Assembly: GCF_963677155.1 (NCBI RefSeq)
Contig: NZ_OY781884.1
Span: 3,406,501-3,470,500, forward strand
Length of the DNA: 64,000 bases
Direction: 5' to 3'
From: an uncultured Draconibacterium sp.
GTDB lineage: Bacteria > Bacteroidota > Bacteroidia > Bacteroidales > Prolixibacteraceae
The notes beneath the pieces are model-generated. The model did no database searches. It worked only from the letters and a program-made list of their open reading frames with translations, and was not told the DNA's origin. Within the stretch, counting starts at the first letter, position 1, and the number at the start of each line of letters is the position of its first letter. Shown here in pieces: positions 7,022-16,516 of the stretch. The position numbers and the translations under genes are program-made.

Positions 7022-9364
7022 ATGAAGAGAAAATTTCTAGCTATTAGCATTGCCCTGTTTCTGGCAATTGCTGTTAGTCCAAAATTTAGTGTAGCACAGG
7101 ACGCCCCGCAATTGGGGAAAGATCCTGTTGAAAAGGTAATTGGAGCAATGAGCATTGAGGAGAAAGCACATTTTCTGATTGGAACCGGAATGGCTGGTTT
7201 TTCAGGAAACGATGCTGTAATTGGCGAAACAAAATCGTTGGTGCCGGGTGCTGCCGGTACAACATACCCAATTCCGCGGTTAGGAATTCCTGCTGTTGTT
7301 TTGGCCGATGGTCCTGCCGGATTACGTATTTCGCCAACCCGCGAAGGAGATGAGAATACTTACTACTGTACTGGTTTTCCTGTTGGAACTGTAATGGCAT
7401 GTACCTGGAATACCGATCTGGTAGAGCAGGTTGGTAAAGCCATGGGGAACGAGGTGCTGGAATACGGTGCCGATGTGTTGTTGGCTCCGGCGTTAAATAT
7501 TCAGCGTAACCCGCTTAACGGAAGAAACTTCGAATATTACTCGGAAGATCCTGTTGTGTCGGGAAAAATTGCAGCCGCTATGGTGCGTGGTGTACAAAGC
7601 AATGGCGTTGGTACATCGGTAAAACACTTTGTGGCCAACAACCAGGAAACCAACCGTACGGGCAACGACTCGCGTGTTTCGCCACGTGCCATGCGCGAAT
7701 TGTACCTGAAAGGCTTCGAGATTGCTGTTAAAGAAGCGCAGCCATGGACAGTAATGAGCTCGTACAATTTCGTAAACGGAATTTATACTTCGGAAAGAAA
7801 AGACTTGTTGACCGATATTTTGCGCGATGAGTGGGGATTTAAAGGTTTGGTAATGACCGACTGGTTTGGGGGAACTGATGCCGTGGCACAAATTGAGGCC
7901 GGTAACGACCTGTTGGAACCCGGACGCCCGGAGCAATACGAAGCCTTGGTAGCTGCTATGAAAAGCGGTAAGCTGGCAATAGAAGATGTTGACCTTTGCG
8001 TGAGCCGTATTATGGAGCTGGTACTTCGTTCGCCACGTTTTAAAGGTTACGAATTTTCGAATAAACCTGATTTGAAGGCTCATGCTGCAATTACGCGTCA
8101 GTCGGCTGCCGAAGGAATGATTTTGCTGGAAAACAAAAACAACACTTTGCCTTTAGCATCATCGGTTAAAAAAGTGGCAGCCTTTGGTATTTCTTCGTAC
8201 GATTTAATTGCTGGTGGTACCGGATCGGGCGATGTAAATAAGGCGTACACCGTTTCGTTGATAGAAGGATTAACGGGCGCCGGTTACAAACCGAGCAAAA
8301 ACATTACCAAAGCTTACGAAACATACATGGCCGCCGAGGCCGCAAAACAAAAGCAGGGGGAAGGTCAATTGTCGGCGTTTATGCCTAAAGTTCGTCCTGA
8401 TGAGTTTGTTCCGTCAGAAGAAATGCTGGCAAAAGCGGTAAAGGGAAACGATGTGGCGATTATTACTATCGGACGTATTTCGGGCGAATTTATAGATCGG
8501 AAACTGGATCGCGATTTTAACCTTTCGAAAAATGAATTGGCTTTAATTTCGACAGTTAGTAAGGCTTTTCAGGACGCGGGCAAAAAGGCTGTTGTTATTC
8601 TGAATATCGGAGGTGTAATTGAAACGGCCAGCTGGAAAAATATTCCTGATGCCGTCTTGTTAGCAGGTCAGGCCGGACAAGAAGGTGGAAATACAATCGC
8701 CGATGCATTAAGTGGGAAAGTAAATCCTTCGGGGAAATTAACAGCTACTTACCCCATTAAATTCGAAGACCATTGGTCGTCGGAGAACTTCCCGTCAACT
8801 GCTGAAGAGCAAAAACTGGATATGGGTGGTTTTATGAGTGCCGAAAGAAAAGTAAGCAATAAAAGAAGAAATGTTGATTATACGGTTTACGCCGAAGGTA
8901 TTTATGTAGGCTACCGTTATTTCGATAAATATGAAGTGCCGGTTTCTTATCCGTTTGGCTACGGAAAATCGTATACAACTTTTGAATACAGCGGCGCTAA
9001 ACTAAACGAAAGTAATGGCGAATATACGGTAACAGTAAGCATTAAAAATACCGGCGATTATGCAGGTAAAGAAGTGGTTCAGTTGTATGTTTCGGCTCCT
9101 GAAAGTAAATATGCCGACAAACCGCTGAAAGAGCTAAAGACATTTGCCAAGACTGCTGAATTGCAACCTGGCGAGAGTGAAACGGTGACGCTTACTTTCA
9201 AAAAAGCCGATGTGGCTTCGTTTAATACTTTAGAGCAAGCCTGGATTACCGATGCCGGCGACTATAAAGCACTGGTTGGTGCATCGTCAGCCGATATTAA
9301 AGCAGAGTTGCCATTTGCTTTAAACAAAACCGAATGGATCGAGAAAGTGCATAAAGCATTTTAA
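7022..9364 (+). CDS. bglX: Secreted GH3 beta-glucosidase
   Basis: 780 residues with a signal peptide (cleavage after about residue 25, SVAQ). Glycoside hydrolase family 3 in normal order: N-terminal TIM-barrel domain with LADGPAGLR and KHF substrate-binding motifs, nucleophile Asp280 in VMTDWFGG, alpha/beta sandwich domain with GSGDVN, and a C-terminal fibronectin-III-like domain (about 660-780). This is the length and layout of periplasmic BglX enzymes, which release glucose or xylose from short beta-linked sugars. It is monocistronic, followed by a strong terminator, and shares its upstream region with a Crp-like regulator. Exact substrate is not readable; the gene symbol is by family resemblance. 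Confidence 0.9.
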   Translation: MKRKFLAISIALFLAIAVSPKFSVAQDAPQLGKDPVEKVIGAMSIEEKAHFLIGTGMAGFSGNDAVIGETKSLVPGAAGTTYPIPRLGIPAVVLADGPAGLRISPTREGDENTYYCTGFPVGTVMACTWNTDLVEQVGKAMGNEVLEYGADVLLAPALNIQRNPLNGRNFEYYSEDPVVSGKIAAAMVRGVQSNGVGTSVKHFVANNQETNRTGNDSRVSPRAMRELYLKGFEIAVKEAQPWTVMSSYNFVNGIYTSERKDLLTDILRDEWGFKGLVMTDWFGGTDAVAQIEAGNDLLEPGRPEQYEALVAAMKSGKLAIEDVDLCVSRIMELVLRSPRFKGYEFSNKPDLKAHAAITRQSAAEGMILLENKNNTLPLASSVKKVAAFGISSYDLIAGGTGSGDVNKAYTVSLIEGLTGAGYKPSKNITKAYETYMAAEAAKQKQGEGQLSAFMPKVRPDEFVPSEEMLAKAVKGNDVAIITIGRISGEFIDRKLDRDFNLSKNELALISTVSKAFQDAGKKAVVILNIGGVIETASWKNIPDAVLLAGQAGQEGGNTIADALSGKVNPSGKLTATYPIKFEDHWSSENFPSTAEEQKLDMGGFMSAERKVSNKRRNVDYTVYAEGIYVGYRYFDKYEVPVSYPFGYGKSYTTFEYSGAKLNESNGEYTVTVSIKNTGDYAGKEVVQLYVSAPESKYADKPLKELKTFAKTAELQPGESETVTLTFKKADVASFNTLEQAWITDAGDYKALVGASSADIKAELPFALNKTEWIEKVHKAF

Positions 9365-9389
9365 TTTTCAGATAGTTAGTGTGTCGATA

Positions 9390-9419
9390 AGGGCGCCGGT
9401 TTTCCGGTGCCCTTTTTTT
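9390..9419 (+). terminator. Intrinsic terminator of the GH3 gene
   Basis: AGGGCGCCGG, loop TTTT, CCGGTGCCCT (one G-T pair), then seven T. Confidence 0.9.
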
Positions 9420-9463
9420 GTGAAAAGCAAGTAGGGGTGAGATTGTGCTGTTTTTGAGTTATG

Positions 9464-9907
9464 CTACAAATCTTCAAAATCACAATTATACCACGTTTTG
9501 TCCACTGTAAATCCGCTTTTTTCGTAGAGTTTGATTGCCGACTCATTCCAATTCAGTACTTGTAAACGGAAGCGATTGCACTTTTCGGCTTTGGCTACTT
9601 CAAACATTTTATCCATTAAACGGCTGCCCAATCCGTTGCCGCGCCAGGCTTCTTTAACATACAAGTCGTCGAGGTACAAGGTTTTTCCTACCCAGGTATA
9701 GTACGAGAAATAGTAAAGTGCCATTCCAATGATTTCCTTTTCTTCGGTTTCGGCCACATAGCAATTAAAGTAGTTTTTTTGCTCGTACATTAACTCCAGC
9801 GAATTACTCACCTTGTCAAGGCTTTCTTCATATTCTGCCAGTTCCGTAATGAGCCCGAATATTGCCGGGAAATCATTTTCTGTTGCTTTTCTTATTTTAA
9901 TATCCAT
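9464..9907 (-). CDS. GNAT-family N-acetyltransferase
   Basis: 147 residues. One GNAT domain covers the protein: LYLDDLYVKEAWRGNGLG holds beta-4 and the acetyl-CoA pyrophosphate loop (RGNGLG), and NESAIKLYEKSGF is the usual C-terminal motif. It resembles diamine acetyltransferase-like members, but the substrate cannot be told. It lies 9 bp downstream of the AlkD-like gene on the same strand and is likely co-transcribed with it. Confidence 0.85.
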   Translation of the reverse strand: MDIKIRKATENDFPAIFGLITELAEYEESLDKVSNSLELMYEQKNYFNCYVAETEEKEIIGMALYYFSYYTWVGKTLYLDDLYVKEAWRGNGLGSRLMDKMFEVAKAEKCNRFRLQVLNWNESAIKLYEKSGFTVDKTWYNCDFEDL

Positions 9908-9916
9908 GTATAAATT

Positions 9917-10999
9917 TTAATTGAGTTGGAGTTTGGCCGAAGCTTTTACATCGCCGTTTATTACAATCTCGAAAGTATGCTCGCCGGGATAATGTTTGCG
10001 TGTAGTTCTGTTTTTGAAGGCGTGTTTTTTGCTGATGGAGTATTCGCCCGGTTTCATTTCCACCTCTTTTATCTGAAAAACTTTTGGCGATGTTTTGCCG
10101 CTGGCTTTAACAAAGTGAACGATGTATTCGATGCGTACTTTTTGCTTTTGTTTTGTATTGAGGGCCAGTTTGAAAGTAAACGAAATATCGTCGCCAATTG
10201 CCGGAGAAGTGTCCGAAAGTTGAAATTCATTTACTGTCATTAGCTCAGGATTGGCAAATCCAAACAGCAGCATTGCTCTTTTGTTACCTTGTTTTAACAG
10301 GGTACGGCAAGCATGTTTTATAATCCAGTCGGTGTTTTTTGATTTTCCCTGCCAGCGCTCGCAAATATCCAACACCAGTTCCGGGTGATCTTTCGAAATA
10401 TCATTCAGGTTATTGGCTACACTTTTTCGCACAAATTCTTCCGGATCGTCTTTTAGTTTCTCCAGAATAGGCAGAATTAACGACGGATCTTTTTTCAAAG
10501 CCGGCACACCCGAAGCCCATGGCAGGCGGGGGCGACATCCTTCGCTGGCAAAACGCCTTACCCGAAAATCGTCGCTATCGGCCCAGGCCAACATGTATTT
10601 CATGGCGCCTTCAAGGTCTTTATTTAAAAACGGTCGGATTCCAAATTCCGAACTACCGCATTTGGTGAGTTCGCCCAATGCCGGCAAGGCAATGTTCCAG
10701 TGTTTCTGTCCGTATACTTCAACATAATCGGGTAAAGTAATGGCTTCAAAACCGGTAACTTTTGGAACAATGGCCACCAAAATTTCAACTGCTTTTTCAA
10801 AATCTTCGGGTAAAAAGCGGTGAAGACATAAAGTGGTATGCCGCATCTTTTCTTTCAGCTCGCGCTCCGGCCAGTCTTTATCGCACACTGCGGCAACAAA
10901 TTCTTCCGATTGAAACGGCGGATACACTTCTTTTAAAACGGTGCCAAAAAGTTGAACTTTTTCTAAAGGGAACAGGGTGTCTTTTAGTTTGTCGGCCAT
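9917..10999 (-). CDS. AlkD-like DNA alkylation repair protein
   Basis: 360 residues. The first ~240 are HEAT-like helical repeats of the DNA alkylation repair type (WNIALPALGELTKCGSSEFG; FRVRRFASEGCRPRLPWA; EEFVRKSVANNLNDISKDHP; WIIKHACRTLLKQGNKRA), as in AlkD-like glycosylases that excise alkylated purines. The last ~110 residues form a separate beta-sandwich-like domain (from VNEFQLSDTSPAIGDDISFTF), which is the common architecture of the longer Bacteroidota members. Activity on DNA is inferred from the family. Likely in one transcript with the acyltransferase gene upstream (10-bp gap) and the GNAT gene downstream. Confidence 0.85.
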   Translation of the reverse strand: MADKLKDTLFPLEKVQLFGTVLKEVYPPFQSEEFVAAVCDKDWPERELKEKMRHTTLCLHRFLPEDFEKAVEILVAIVPKVTGFEAITLPDYVEVYGQKHWNIALPALGELTKCGSSEFGIRPFLNKDLEGAMKYMLAWADSDDFRVRRFASEGCRPRLPWASGVPALKKDPSLILPILEKLKDDPEEFVRKSVANNLNDISKDHPELVLDICERWQGKSKNTDWIIKHACRTLLKQGNKRAMLLFGFANPELMTVNEFQLSDTSPAIGDDISFTFKLALNTKQKQKVRIEYIVHFVKASGKTSPKVFQIKEVEMKPGEYSISKKHAFKNRTTRKHYPGEHTFEIVINGDVKASAKLQLN

Positions 11000-11009
11000 G
11001 GTAGTAGTT

Positions 11010-12347
11010 TTAGCTTAGTATATTTAGTTCGTCAAAAAGTTGTTCCTGTTGATGTTTTAAATTTTTCCATTGATGTTTTCTGAATGTTTTCAGAATAAAA
11101 AGTCGTCCTCTGCCAATTGTTTTTAGCAAAAGAATGTACCAGCGAAACGCCAGTTTCCCGGCAAAAGGCAGTGTGGCAAAAAATAACAGTTTATGCCACC
11201 ACAAAGGAAGCCACGCCGATACTGCCCAAAGTTCCAGCAGGTAAACAATAGGGAAGAGGGTAAAACCCAAAACCAGTGAAAACGAACTCCAAAAAGCAAA
11301 GTCTTTTATTTTTTTGCGAACAATGGTGTCGATGGCAAAAAACGGAATGGCGTTAAACAGGAATCCAAAAGCAAAAACCGGCAAGGTGATCAGTAAAAGC
11401 AGTTTATTCAGTGCCAGTTTCAGAAAATTATTTTTTGGATTTTCAACCAGCCACGAGCGCAAACCATATTTCCTCACTTTTGTGTCGAATCGTTTTGCGG
11501 CACTGCAAATCTTTTCTGTTCTTTCTTTATTAATGGGTTCCAGGTCATCGAGCTTATTTACCAACTGCTGGTCGGATTTAAAACGACTCACGAATCCATT
11601 TTGCTGGCCTTTTTTTTTGGCAAAAGCTTTTCCGTAGATCGCTCGGATAAGCTCGAAAATTTCGTAATTTTCCTTGCTTTTAATGTTTATTATAAGTGGC
11701 TCGATGGCTCTTTCAAGTGCATCGCGCAAGGCCAGTGTTGCGGCGCTGGGATTTTCCTTGTATGCTTTCAGAAAATCATTGACCAAAATTGGCTCGCCGA
11801 AATTAACCAGCACGCTACGGTTAAATTTCCAGTAACTGCTGTAATAAATTCCGGTTGGCACAATGTGGATATCCAGGTTGTTGTCGGCTTTTTCTTCGGC
11901 CTGAAAAACAATACGGGGCACCGCTTTTTTGTGCGATAACATTTGTCGTTTTGCCGAGTGAGCCGCCTCGGGAAAAAGGGCCAGTGCACAATTATTCTTC
12001 AGTACTTTTATCGAGTCGGCAAAAGTTTTTTCATTTTTTGCGAGCTGATCTTTCCCGTCGCGCATGCGGTAAACAGGCATAATTTTCAGAAATCGCAACG
12101 CCAGCGTTATAATACCGGGTTTAAAAATATCGGCACGCGCCAGCCATACCGGCTGAAAACGGGTGTGTAAAAGAATTGCCATCGGATCGCTCAATGCATT
12201 CTGATGGTTGGGAGCAATAAGTATTGGTTTATTCCGGGGAATGTTTTCTGTCCCGTTTAAAATAATTTTCTTATGAATAATCCAGTCGACAAAACGGACA
12301 TACTGCTTTAAAAGCCAGTATCCCAATGACCACTTTTCGTATTTCAT
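11010..12347 (-). CDS. PlsC-type glycerol-phosphate acyltransferase with C-terminal membrane domain
   Basis: 445 residues. The acyltransferase domain (about 25-220) has the catalytic NHxxxxD motif (NHQNALSD, His48 and Asp54) and the LFPEAAHS block. The C-terminal part has three to four hydrophobic segments (about 305-395), so the enzyme is membrane-bound, as expected for 1-acyl-glycerol-3-phosphate-like acyl transfer in phospholipid synthesis. The long C-terminal extension is larger than in plain PlsC and is seen in several Bacteroidota paralogues. The window has two further acyltransferases (20995-21846 and 42846-43592). Confidence 0.85.
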   Translation of the reverse strand: MKYEKWSLGYWLLKQYVRFVDWIIHKKIILNGTENIPRNKPILIAPNHQNALSDPMAILLHTRFQPVWLARADIFKPGIITLALRFLKIMPVYRMRDGKDQLAKNEKTFADSIKVLKNNCALALFPEAAHSAKRQMLSHKKAVPRIVFQAEEKADNNLDIHIVPTGIYYSSYWKFNRSVLVNFGEPILVNDFLKAYKENPSAATLALRDALERAIEPLIINIKSKENYEIFELIRAIYGKAFAKKKGQQNGFVSRFKSDQQLVNKLDDLEPINKERTEKICSAAKRFDTKVRKYGLRSWLVENPKNNFLKLALNKLLLLITLPVFAFGFLFNAIPFFAIDTIVRKKIKDFAFWSSFSLVLGFTLFPIVYLLELWAVSAWLPLWWHKLLFFATLPFAGKLAFRWYILLLKTIGRGRLFILKTFRKHQWKNLKHQQEQLFDELNILS

Positions 12348-12477
12348 CTTATTAAAATTGTTTGTTCTCTATGGTATAAGATGCCTGCCTCTCGGCAGAC
12401 AGGGAACGTTCATGATTTTAATATTCCTATCTATGTGATGAGGATTTAACCATGGTCGTTTCATTTCTCAAAATTAA

Positions 12478-13425
12478 TTATTTGGTTAACCTAAATCGTG
12501 CCATAAACGAAGATACTGCAAATCCGCTTAAAATATGCCAAACGCCCCACCAGGCTGCAATAATTGTCATGCCGCCAAGCTCCAGTTCGGGAGGAAATAT
12601 TTTGGGATTAAACATGAGTACCAGCGCCAACCCAGAGTTTTGGATGCCGGTTTCTATTGTAATCGTTCGTTTGTCAATTCGTGGTAATCGGAAGATGCTG
12701 CTGATGCTGAAACCTGCCAAAAGTGCGAGTCCGTTATGAACCAGAACAATAAGAAATACCAGGTGTATAAACTTCCTGAAATGTTCGAAATTGGCGCTTA
12801 ATAATGCAATTACAAAACCAATAAAAATAACAATTGATATTTTGCGAATAGGTTTTTTAATTCGATGCGTTAACACCGGAAAATATTGTGCTATCAGTAA
12901 TCCTGCAATAACCGGAATACCCAGCAATATTACTACAGTTTGCACCATTTGGAAGAAATCGATGTTTATGGGAACAAGGTATTCTCCTGCTCCCTGGTTG
13001 TTGTAAAAATTAATAAACAGGTCGCCCCAAAGAGCAAAGTTTATGGGGGTCATAAAAGTGGCAGCAAGCGTGGCAATGGCAGTTAAACTTACCGACAAGG
13101 CAAGGTTCCCTTTTGCCAGGGCACTCATAAAATTCGATATGTTGCCTCCCGGGCACGATGCAATTAATAACATGCCGAGAGCAACGGTTGGCGTAGGATT
13201 TAGCAATATAACAAGCAAAAAAGTTACCGCCGGAAGAAGCACAAATTGCGAAATAACACCGACAATAACCGATTTGGGGTGCATTATGAGTTGTTTGAAA
13301 TGTTCAATTTTAATATCGAGGGCAACGCCAAACATTATAAATGCAATGGTGATATTAAGTGCTAATAAACCGGTAGGAGAAAAATTGAGCCTGACATGAT
13401 CGAGAACTTCCAGTGCTTCTTTCAT
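12478..13425 (-). CDS. Bile acid:sodium symporter (BASS) family transporter
   Basis: 315 residues from ATG 13425. A longer open frame reaches 13617, but that part overlaps the phosphatase gene and its terminator, and the family start (MKEALEVLDHVRLNF) fits here. Nine to ten hydrophobic helices; the family motifs are PGG(N) in ASCPGGNISNFMSALAKGN and ETGIQNSGLALVL near the C-terminus, both on the crossover helices of the sodium/substrate site. Natural substrates of bacterial members vary (bile acids, organic acids, pantoate) and cannot be fixed here. It stands downstream of the phosphatase, separated by a strong terminator. Confidence 0.9.
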   Translation of the reverse strand: MKEALEVLDHVRLNFSPTGLLALNITIAFIMFGVALDIKIEHFKQLIMHPKSVIVGVISQFVLLPAVTFLLVILLNPTPTVALGMLLIASCPGGNISNFMSALAKGNLALSVSLTAIATLAATFMTPINFALWGDLFINFYNNQGAGEYLVPINIDFFQMVQTVVILLGIPVIAGLLIAQYFPVLTHRIKKPIRKISIVIFIGFVIALLSANFEHFRKFIHLVFLIVLVHNGLALLAGFSISSIFRLPRIDKRTITIETGIQNSGLALVLMFNPKIFPPELELGGMTIIAAWWGVWHILSGFAVSSFMARFRLTK

Positions 13426-13476
13426 AAGTATTAATTTGAACGGCAAAATAGTAAACAATGCCGATATATCATAAAA

Positions 13477-13512
13477 AAAACCGGCGTTGAAAGTGATTTT
13501 CAATGCCGGTTT
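13477..13512. terminator. Bidirectional intrinsic terminator after the phosphatase gene
   Basis: Sixteen paired bases (AAAACCGGCGTTGAAA against TTTCAATGCCGGTTTT, one G-T) with loop GTGA and T-runs on both strands. It ends the minus-strand phosphatase transcript before the BASS gene. Confidence 0.9.
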
Positions 13513-13531
13513 TATGAGATATAAAGTTTTT

Positions 13532-14686
13532 CTATTTGCCCAATAGCAGCTTTGCCATTTTATCATGAATATCGGTATTCTCCATGATTCCTGTAAACTC
13601 TTCGGCTCCGGGACCATACGAAAAAACCGGTACCATAACAGCAGAGTGTTCTGTTGTTGGGAAGTCGGCTTTTACCATTCCTGTATTCATATCGCCACCT
13701 GTTAATGCCATTCCGCCGGTTTCGTGGTCGGCAGTTACCACTATCAGTGTTTCGCCATCCTTGGCGGCAAACTCAAGAGCTTTACCAATTGTCTGGTCAA
13801 AATCCAGCATATCTTGAACAATGTAAACGGTATTATTGGCGTGTCCACCCCAGTCAATTTGCGAACCTTCAACCATCAGGAAGAAACCTTTGTCGTTATT
13901 ATCCAGAATATTAATTGCAGTAGTAGTTGCAACCTGTAGCATATCGCCGCGCTCAGCAACTCTTCCATTGTGAACACCTGCGGTTAACCCAGCTAGTTTC
14001 CCACTTTTTACTTTTGCTATTTTGTTGATGTCGGTTTCAACAGTATAGCCTTTCTCTTTTAATGTATTTACCAGGTTGCGGCCATCTTTCCGTTTTGTAA
14101 AATGATCGTTTCCACCACCAATAAATACATCGATATCAGTGTTCATGAAATCTGCAGCAATTTCTTCGTACATATGCCTGTTGGGCTGATGTGCAATAAA
14201 CGATGCCGGAGTGGCGTGTGTAATTGCCGATGTTGAAACCAGTCCTGTTGCCAAACCTTTAGCTTCGGCTTCTTCAAGTATCGATTTTACTTTAGCTGTA
14301 TCGGTATCAACTCCAATTGCACCGTTGTAGGTTTTTACTCCACATGATAAGGCTGTTCCGCCAGCTGCCGAATCGGTAATGTAATTGCTGGCCGACTGGG
14401 TTTTTGAGAAGCCAATATGACGGAAGTTGTCGAGAAACAAGTGTCCATGGTTAGCAGTAATTCCCGAAAAAACCTGGCTTACCCCCATACCATCGCCGAT
14501 AAGGAAAATAATGTTTTTAGGTTTCTCTGCCTTAAACTTTTGTGGATACATCTTTACCTCGTAAGGGGCGTTGCCCGGGTAGGTTTTATCTGTATCTTCT
14601 GATTCTGCATGCAAATACGCATCTTGCGCAAATGTCCCGAAAGTGAGGGCACAAAAGGCAATTAATAAAAATAATTTTTGTAACAT
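13532..14686 (-). CDS. Secreted alkaline phosphatase (PhoA family)
   Basis: 384 residues with a signal peptide (about 1-21). The alkaline phosphatase signature is complete: metal ligand Asp65 in FLIGDGMG, phosphoserine nucleophile Ser106 in TDSAAGGTALSCG, GGGNDHF, the VEGSQIDWGGHAN metal loop, TADHETGG, and HSA near the C-terminus. It acts in the periplasm and releases phosphate from monoesters. It is somewhat shorter than E. coli PhoA, as are other Bacteroidota members. A single gene with its own terminator; no Pho-box type operator was recognised upstream. Confidence 0.92.
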   Translation of the reverse strand: MLQKLFLLIAFCALTFGTFAQDAYLHAESEDTDKTYPGNAPYEVKMYPQKFKAEKPKNIIFLIGDGMGVSQVFSGITANHGHLFLDNFRHIGFSKTQSASNYITDSAAGGTALSCGVKTYNGAIGVDTDTAKVKSILEEAEAKGLATGLVSTSAITHATPASFIAHQPNRHMYEEIAADFMNTDIDVFIGGGNDHFTKRKDGRNLVNTLKEKGYTVETDINKIAKVKSGKLAGLTAGVHNGRVAERGDMLQVATTTAINILDNNDKGFFLMVEGSQIDWGGHANNTVYIVQDMLDFDQTIGKALEFAAKDGETLIVVTADHETGGMALTGGDMNTGMVKADFPTTEHSAVMVPVFSYGPGAEEFTGIMENTDIHDKMAKLLLGK

Positions 14687-14777
14687 GTCTTTTCTTTTTT
14701 TTATAGCTGTAAAAGTATCGTATTTTGATTATTCAATCTTAAATGAACAATAAAAAACGGTGAATAGTTTTGTAATG

Positions 14778-15440
14778 TCAGCCGAATTTTTCAATTTCTT
14801 CTTTATCGAAATTGGTGTTCAGCGTAAAATAAGTTTCATCCTGCGTTGTATGCATTTTTATAATGTCGATTATTACAAAGTTGCTTAGTATTTCTTCTGC
14901 CTTTTTGCGCGATAAACGTGCTTCTCGTATAAATTTTGAAAAGGTGATGGATTCATTTTTTCGTAGGTAGTGGATAAGAAAACGCTCGTTGTCGGAGTAG
15001 CTTAAGTACACGCCTTTCGAACTTTTTTCCTTTCGCCACACTTCAATTTGTATTTTATGGGCCAATATATTTTCGTCTTTCTGCCGGATGTAGGCCAGCC
15101 ATTTTCCGTTTTCGTCTTTAGCAAAATGTGGTTTTTTATTGCTGGCTTCAATTCCGATCTCCAGAACGGTTTTACCCTCAATTCTCCATTGCTTTGTGGT
15201 GAAATCAATTTGAGGTTTGCTGTATATTTTTGCTGCAGATTCAATCATGTAGAATTCTTCGTCGCTGCTAATGCCGGCAATTTTACCATTGTCTTTTATG
15301 CCAATAAGCAAACGTCCGCCATCGGTATTGGCAAAGGCCACCAGCGATTTGGCAATTTTTTTCGAGTCGCTAATACAAAACTTAAAATCCTGCTGCTGAT
15401 GCTCTCCCTCTGCAATAAGTTTATAAATATAACTGCTCAT
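14778..15440 (-). CDS. AlbA_2 (Schlafen-type) domain regulator with HTH tail
   Basis: 220 residues. The N-terminal ~110 residues match the AlbA_2/divergent AAA-4 pattern (EGEHQQQDFKFCISDSKKIAKSLVAFANTDGG is the typical opening, then RLLIGIKDNGKIAGI), found in putative transcription regulators and Schlafen-like proteins. The C-terminal ~70 residues look like a winged helix (ITFSKFIREARLSRKKAEEILSNFVIIDII). Conserved across Bacteroidota; function not established. It is followed by an acetyltransferase gene on the same strand upstream. Confidence 0.8.
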   Translation of the reverse strand: MSSYIYKLIAEGEHQQQDFKFCISDSKKIAKSLVAFANTDGGRLLIGIKDNGKIAGISSDEEFYMIESAAKIYSKPQIDFTTKQWRIEGKTVLEIGIEASNKKPHFAKDENGKWLAYIRQKDENILAHKIQIEVWRKEKSSKGVYLSYSDNERFLIHYLRKNESITFSKFIREARLSRKKAEEILSNFVIIDIIKMHTTQDETYFTLNTNFDKEEIEKFG

Positions 15441-15480
15441 TCGTTAATTGTTTTTTGGGCTTTTCAATAAAATCAGAGCT

Positions 15481-15927
15481 CTATTTCATCCATTCAAACA
15501 TTACATAGTGGTCCTGGTTCATTCCCAGGTTTTCGTAGGTTTTTTGTGCTGCTCCATTTGTTTTGTCGGCGTAAAGGCGAATTCCGTTAAGGTTATCGGC
15601 TTTCATCACTATATCTTTAATGTGCGCATACATTTTGCGGTAAACGCCTTTTCGGCGGAATTCGGGCCTCACATAAACCGATTGTATCCACAAAATTGTT
15701 CCGTTGCGCCAGTCGCTCCACTCGAAAGTAGTTAATAACGAACTTACCACTTGTCCGTTCATTTCTGCAACGTAATAGTAGCCTTTGTTGCTGTCGTTTA
15801 AAACGGCTTCAACACCTTTCTCTACTGTTGGCGCGTGTAGTTCAATGCCTTCTGTTTCGTGTGCCATTGCTAACTGAAATTCTACCAGTGTTTTGTGGTC
15901 TTTTTGAGTTGCTTGTCGTATTTTCAT
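15481..15927 (-). CDS. GNAT-family N-acetyltransferase
   Basis: 148 residues from ATG 15927 (MKIRQATQKDH is the usual GNAT opening). The frame runs on to 16044 but that part would cross the divergent YjjX gene's start region and has no GNAT homology. Core motif: WIQSVYVRPEFRRKGVYRKM (acetyl-CoA loop RRKGVY) and GAAQKTYENLGM at the C-terminus. Substrate unknown. Divergent from the yjjX-like gene with a 70-bp gap. Confidence 0.85.
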   Translation of the reverse strand: MKIRQATQKDHKTLVEFQLAMAHETEGIELHAPTVEKGVEAVLNDSNKGYYYVAEMNGQVVSSLLTTFEWSDWRNGTILWIQSVYVRPEFRRKGVYRKMYAHIKDIVMKADNLNGIRLYADKTNGAAQKTYENLGMNQDHYVMFEWMK

Positions 15928-15997
15928 CTTAAAAATTGTGTTCTTAGCGAAAGTAATAATTCCTGAGAAATCACTAAATTCCGCCAAATTTTTTTCA

Positions 15998-16516
15998 ATG
16001 AAGATAGTTGTAGCCTCAAAGAATCCGGTAAAAATAAATGCCACCGATGCAGGATTTTGTACTTATTTTAATGGTGTTGAAGTGCAGGGTGTTTCGGTTG
16101 AATCGGGTGTTTCGGATCAGCCAAAAAGTGATGAGGAAACATTAAAAGGGGCTTTGAACCGCGTGAAAAATGCCCGAAATGAATTTAATGATGCCGACTA
16201 TTGGGTGGGCATTGAGGGGGGACTAGCGATGAATGGTTCGGAAATTGAAGCTTTTGCCTGGATCGTTATTACATCGGGTGAAAAAACCGGAAAGGCGCGA
16301 ACAGCAAGTTTTCAGTTGCCGGGGAAGGTGGCAGCGTTAATTGCCGAAGGTTATGAGTTAGGCGAAGCCAACGATATTTTGTTTAAACAAGAAAACTCGA
16401 AACAAAAAACCGGTGCAGTGGGGCTTTTAACGGGGAATAAAATTAACCGGACCGCCCTTTATAAACAGGCGGTACAGTTGGCGTTGGTGCCATTTTTAAA
16501 CCCCGGTTTGTATTAG
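15998..16516 (+). CDS. yjjX: YjjX/DUF84-type inosine/xanthosine triphosphatase
   Basis: 172 residues from ATG 15998; the frame opens earlier at 15938, but MKIVVASKNPVKINAT is the family start. The conserved segments are SKNPVKINAT (nucleotide base pocket), VSDQPKSDEETLKGALNR, and WVGIEGGL. Family members hydrolyse damaged nucleotides (ITP, XTP) and protect the pool; the same role is inferred. Its stop overlaps the stop of the convergent NifX-like gene by two bases. Confidence 0.88.
   Translation: MKIVVASKNPVKINATDAGFCTYFNGVEVQGVSVESGVSDQPKSDEETLKGALNRVKNARNEFNDADYWVGIEGGLAMNGSEIEAFAWIVITSGEKTGKARTASFQLPGKVAALIAEGYELGEANDILFKQENSKQKTGAVGLLTGNKINRTALYKQAVQLALVPFLNPGLY

Noticed and set aside
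13426-13617. N-terminal extension of the BASS transporter frame
   Set aside because: It overlaps the phosphatase gene and a strong terminator, and has no family resemblance; ATG 13425 is the family start.
15928-15997. Overlapping starts of the GNAT and YjjX frames
   Set aside because: Both frames open into each other, but conserved protein sequence begins only at 15927 (minus) and 15998 (plus).
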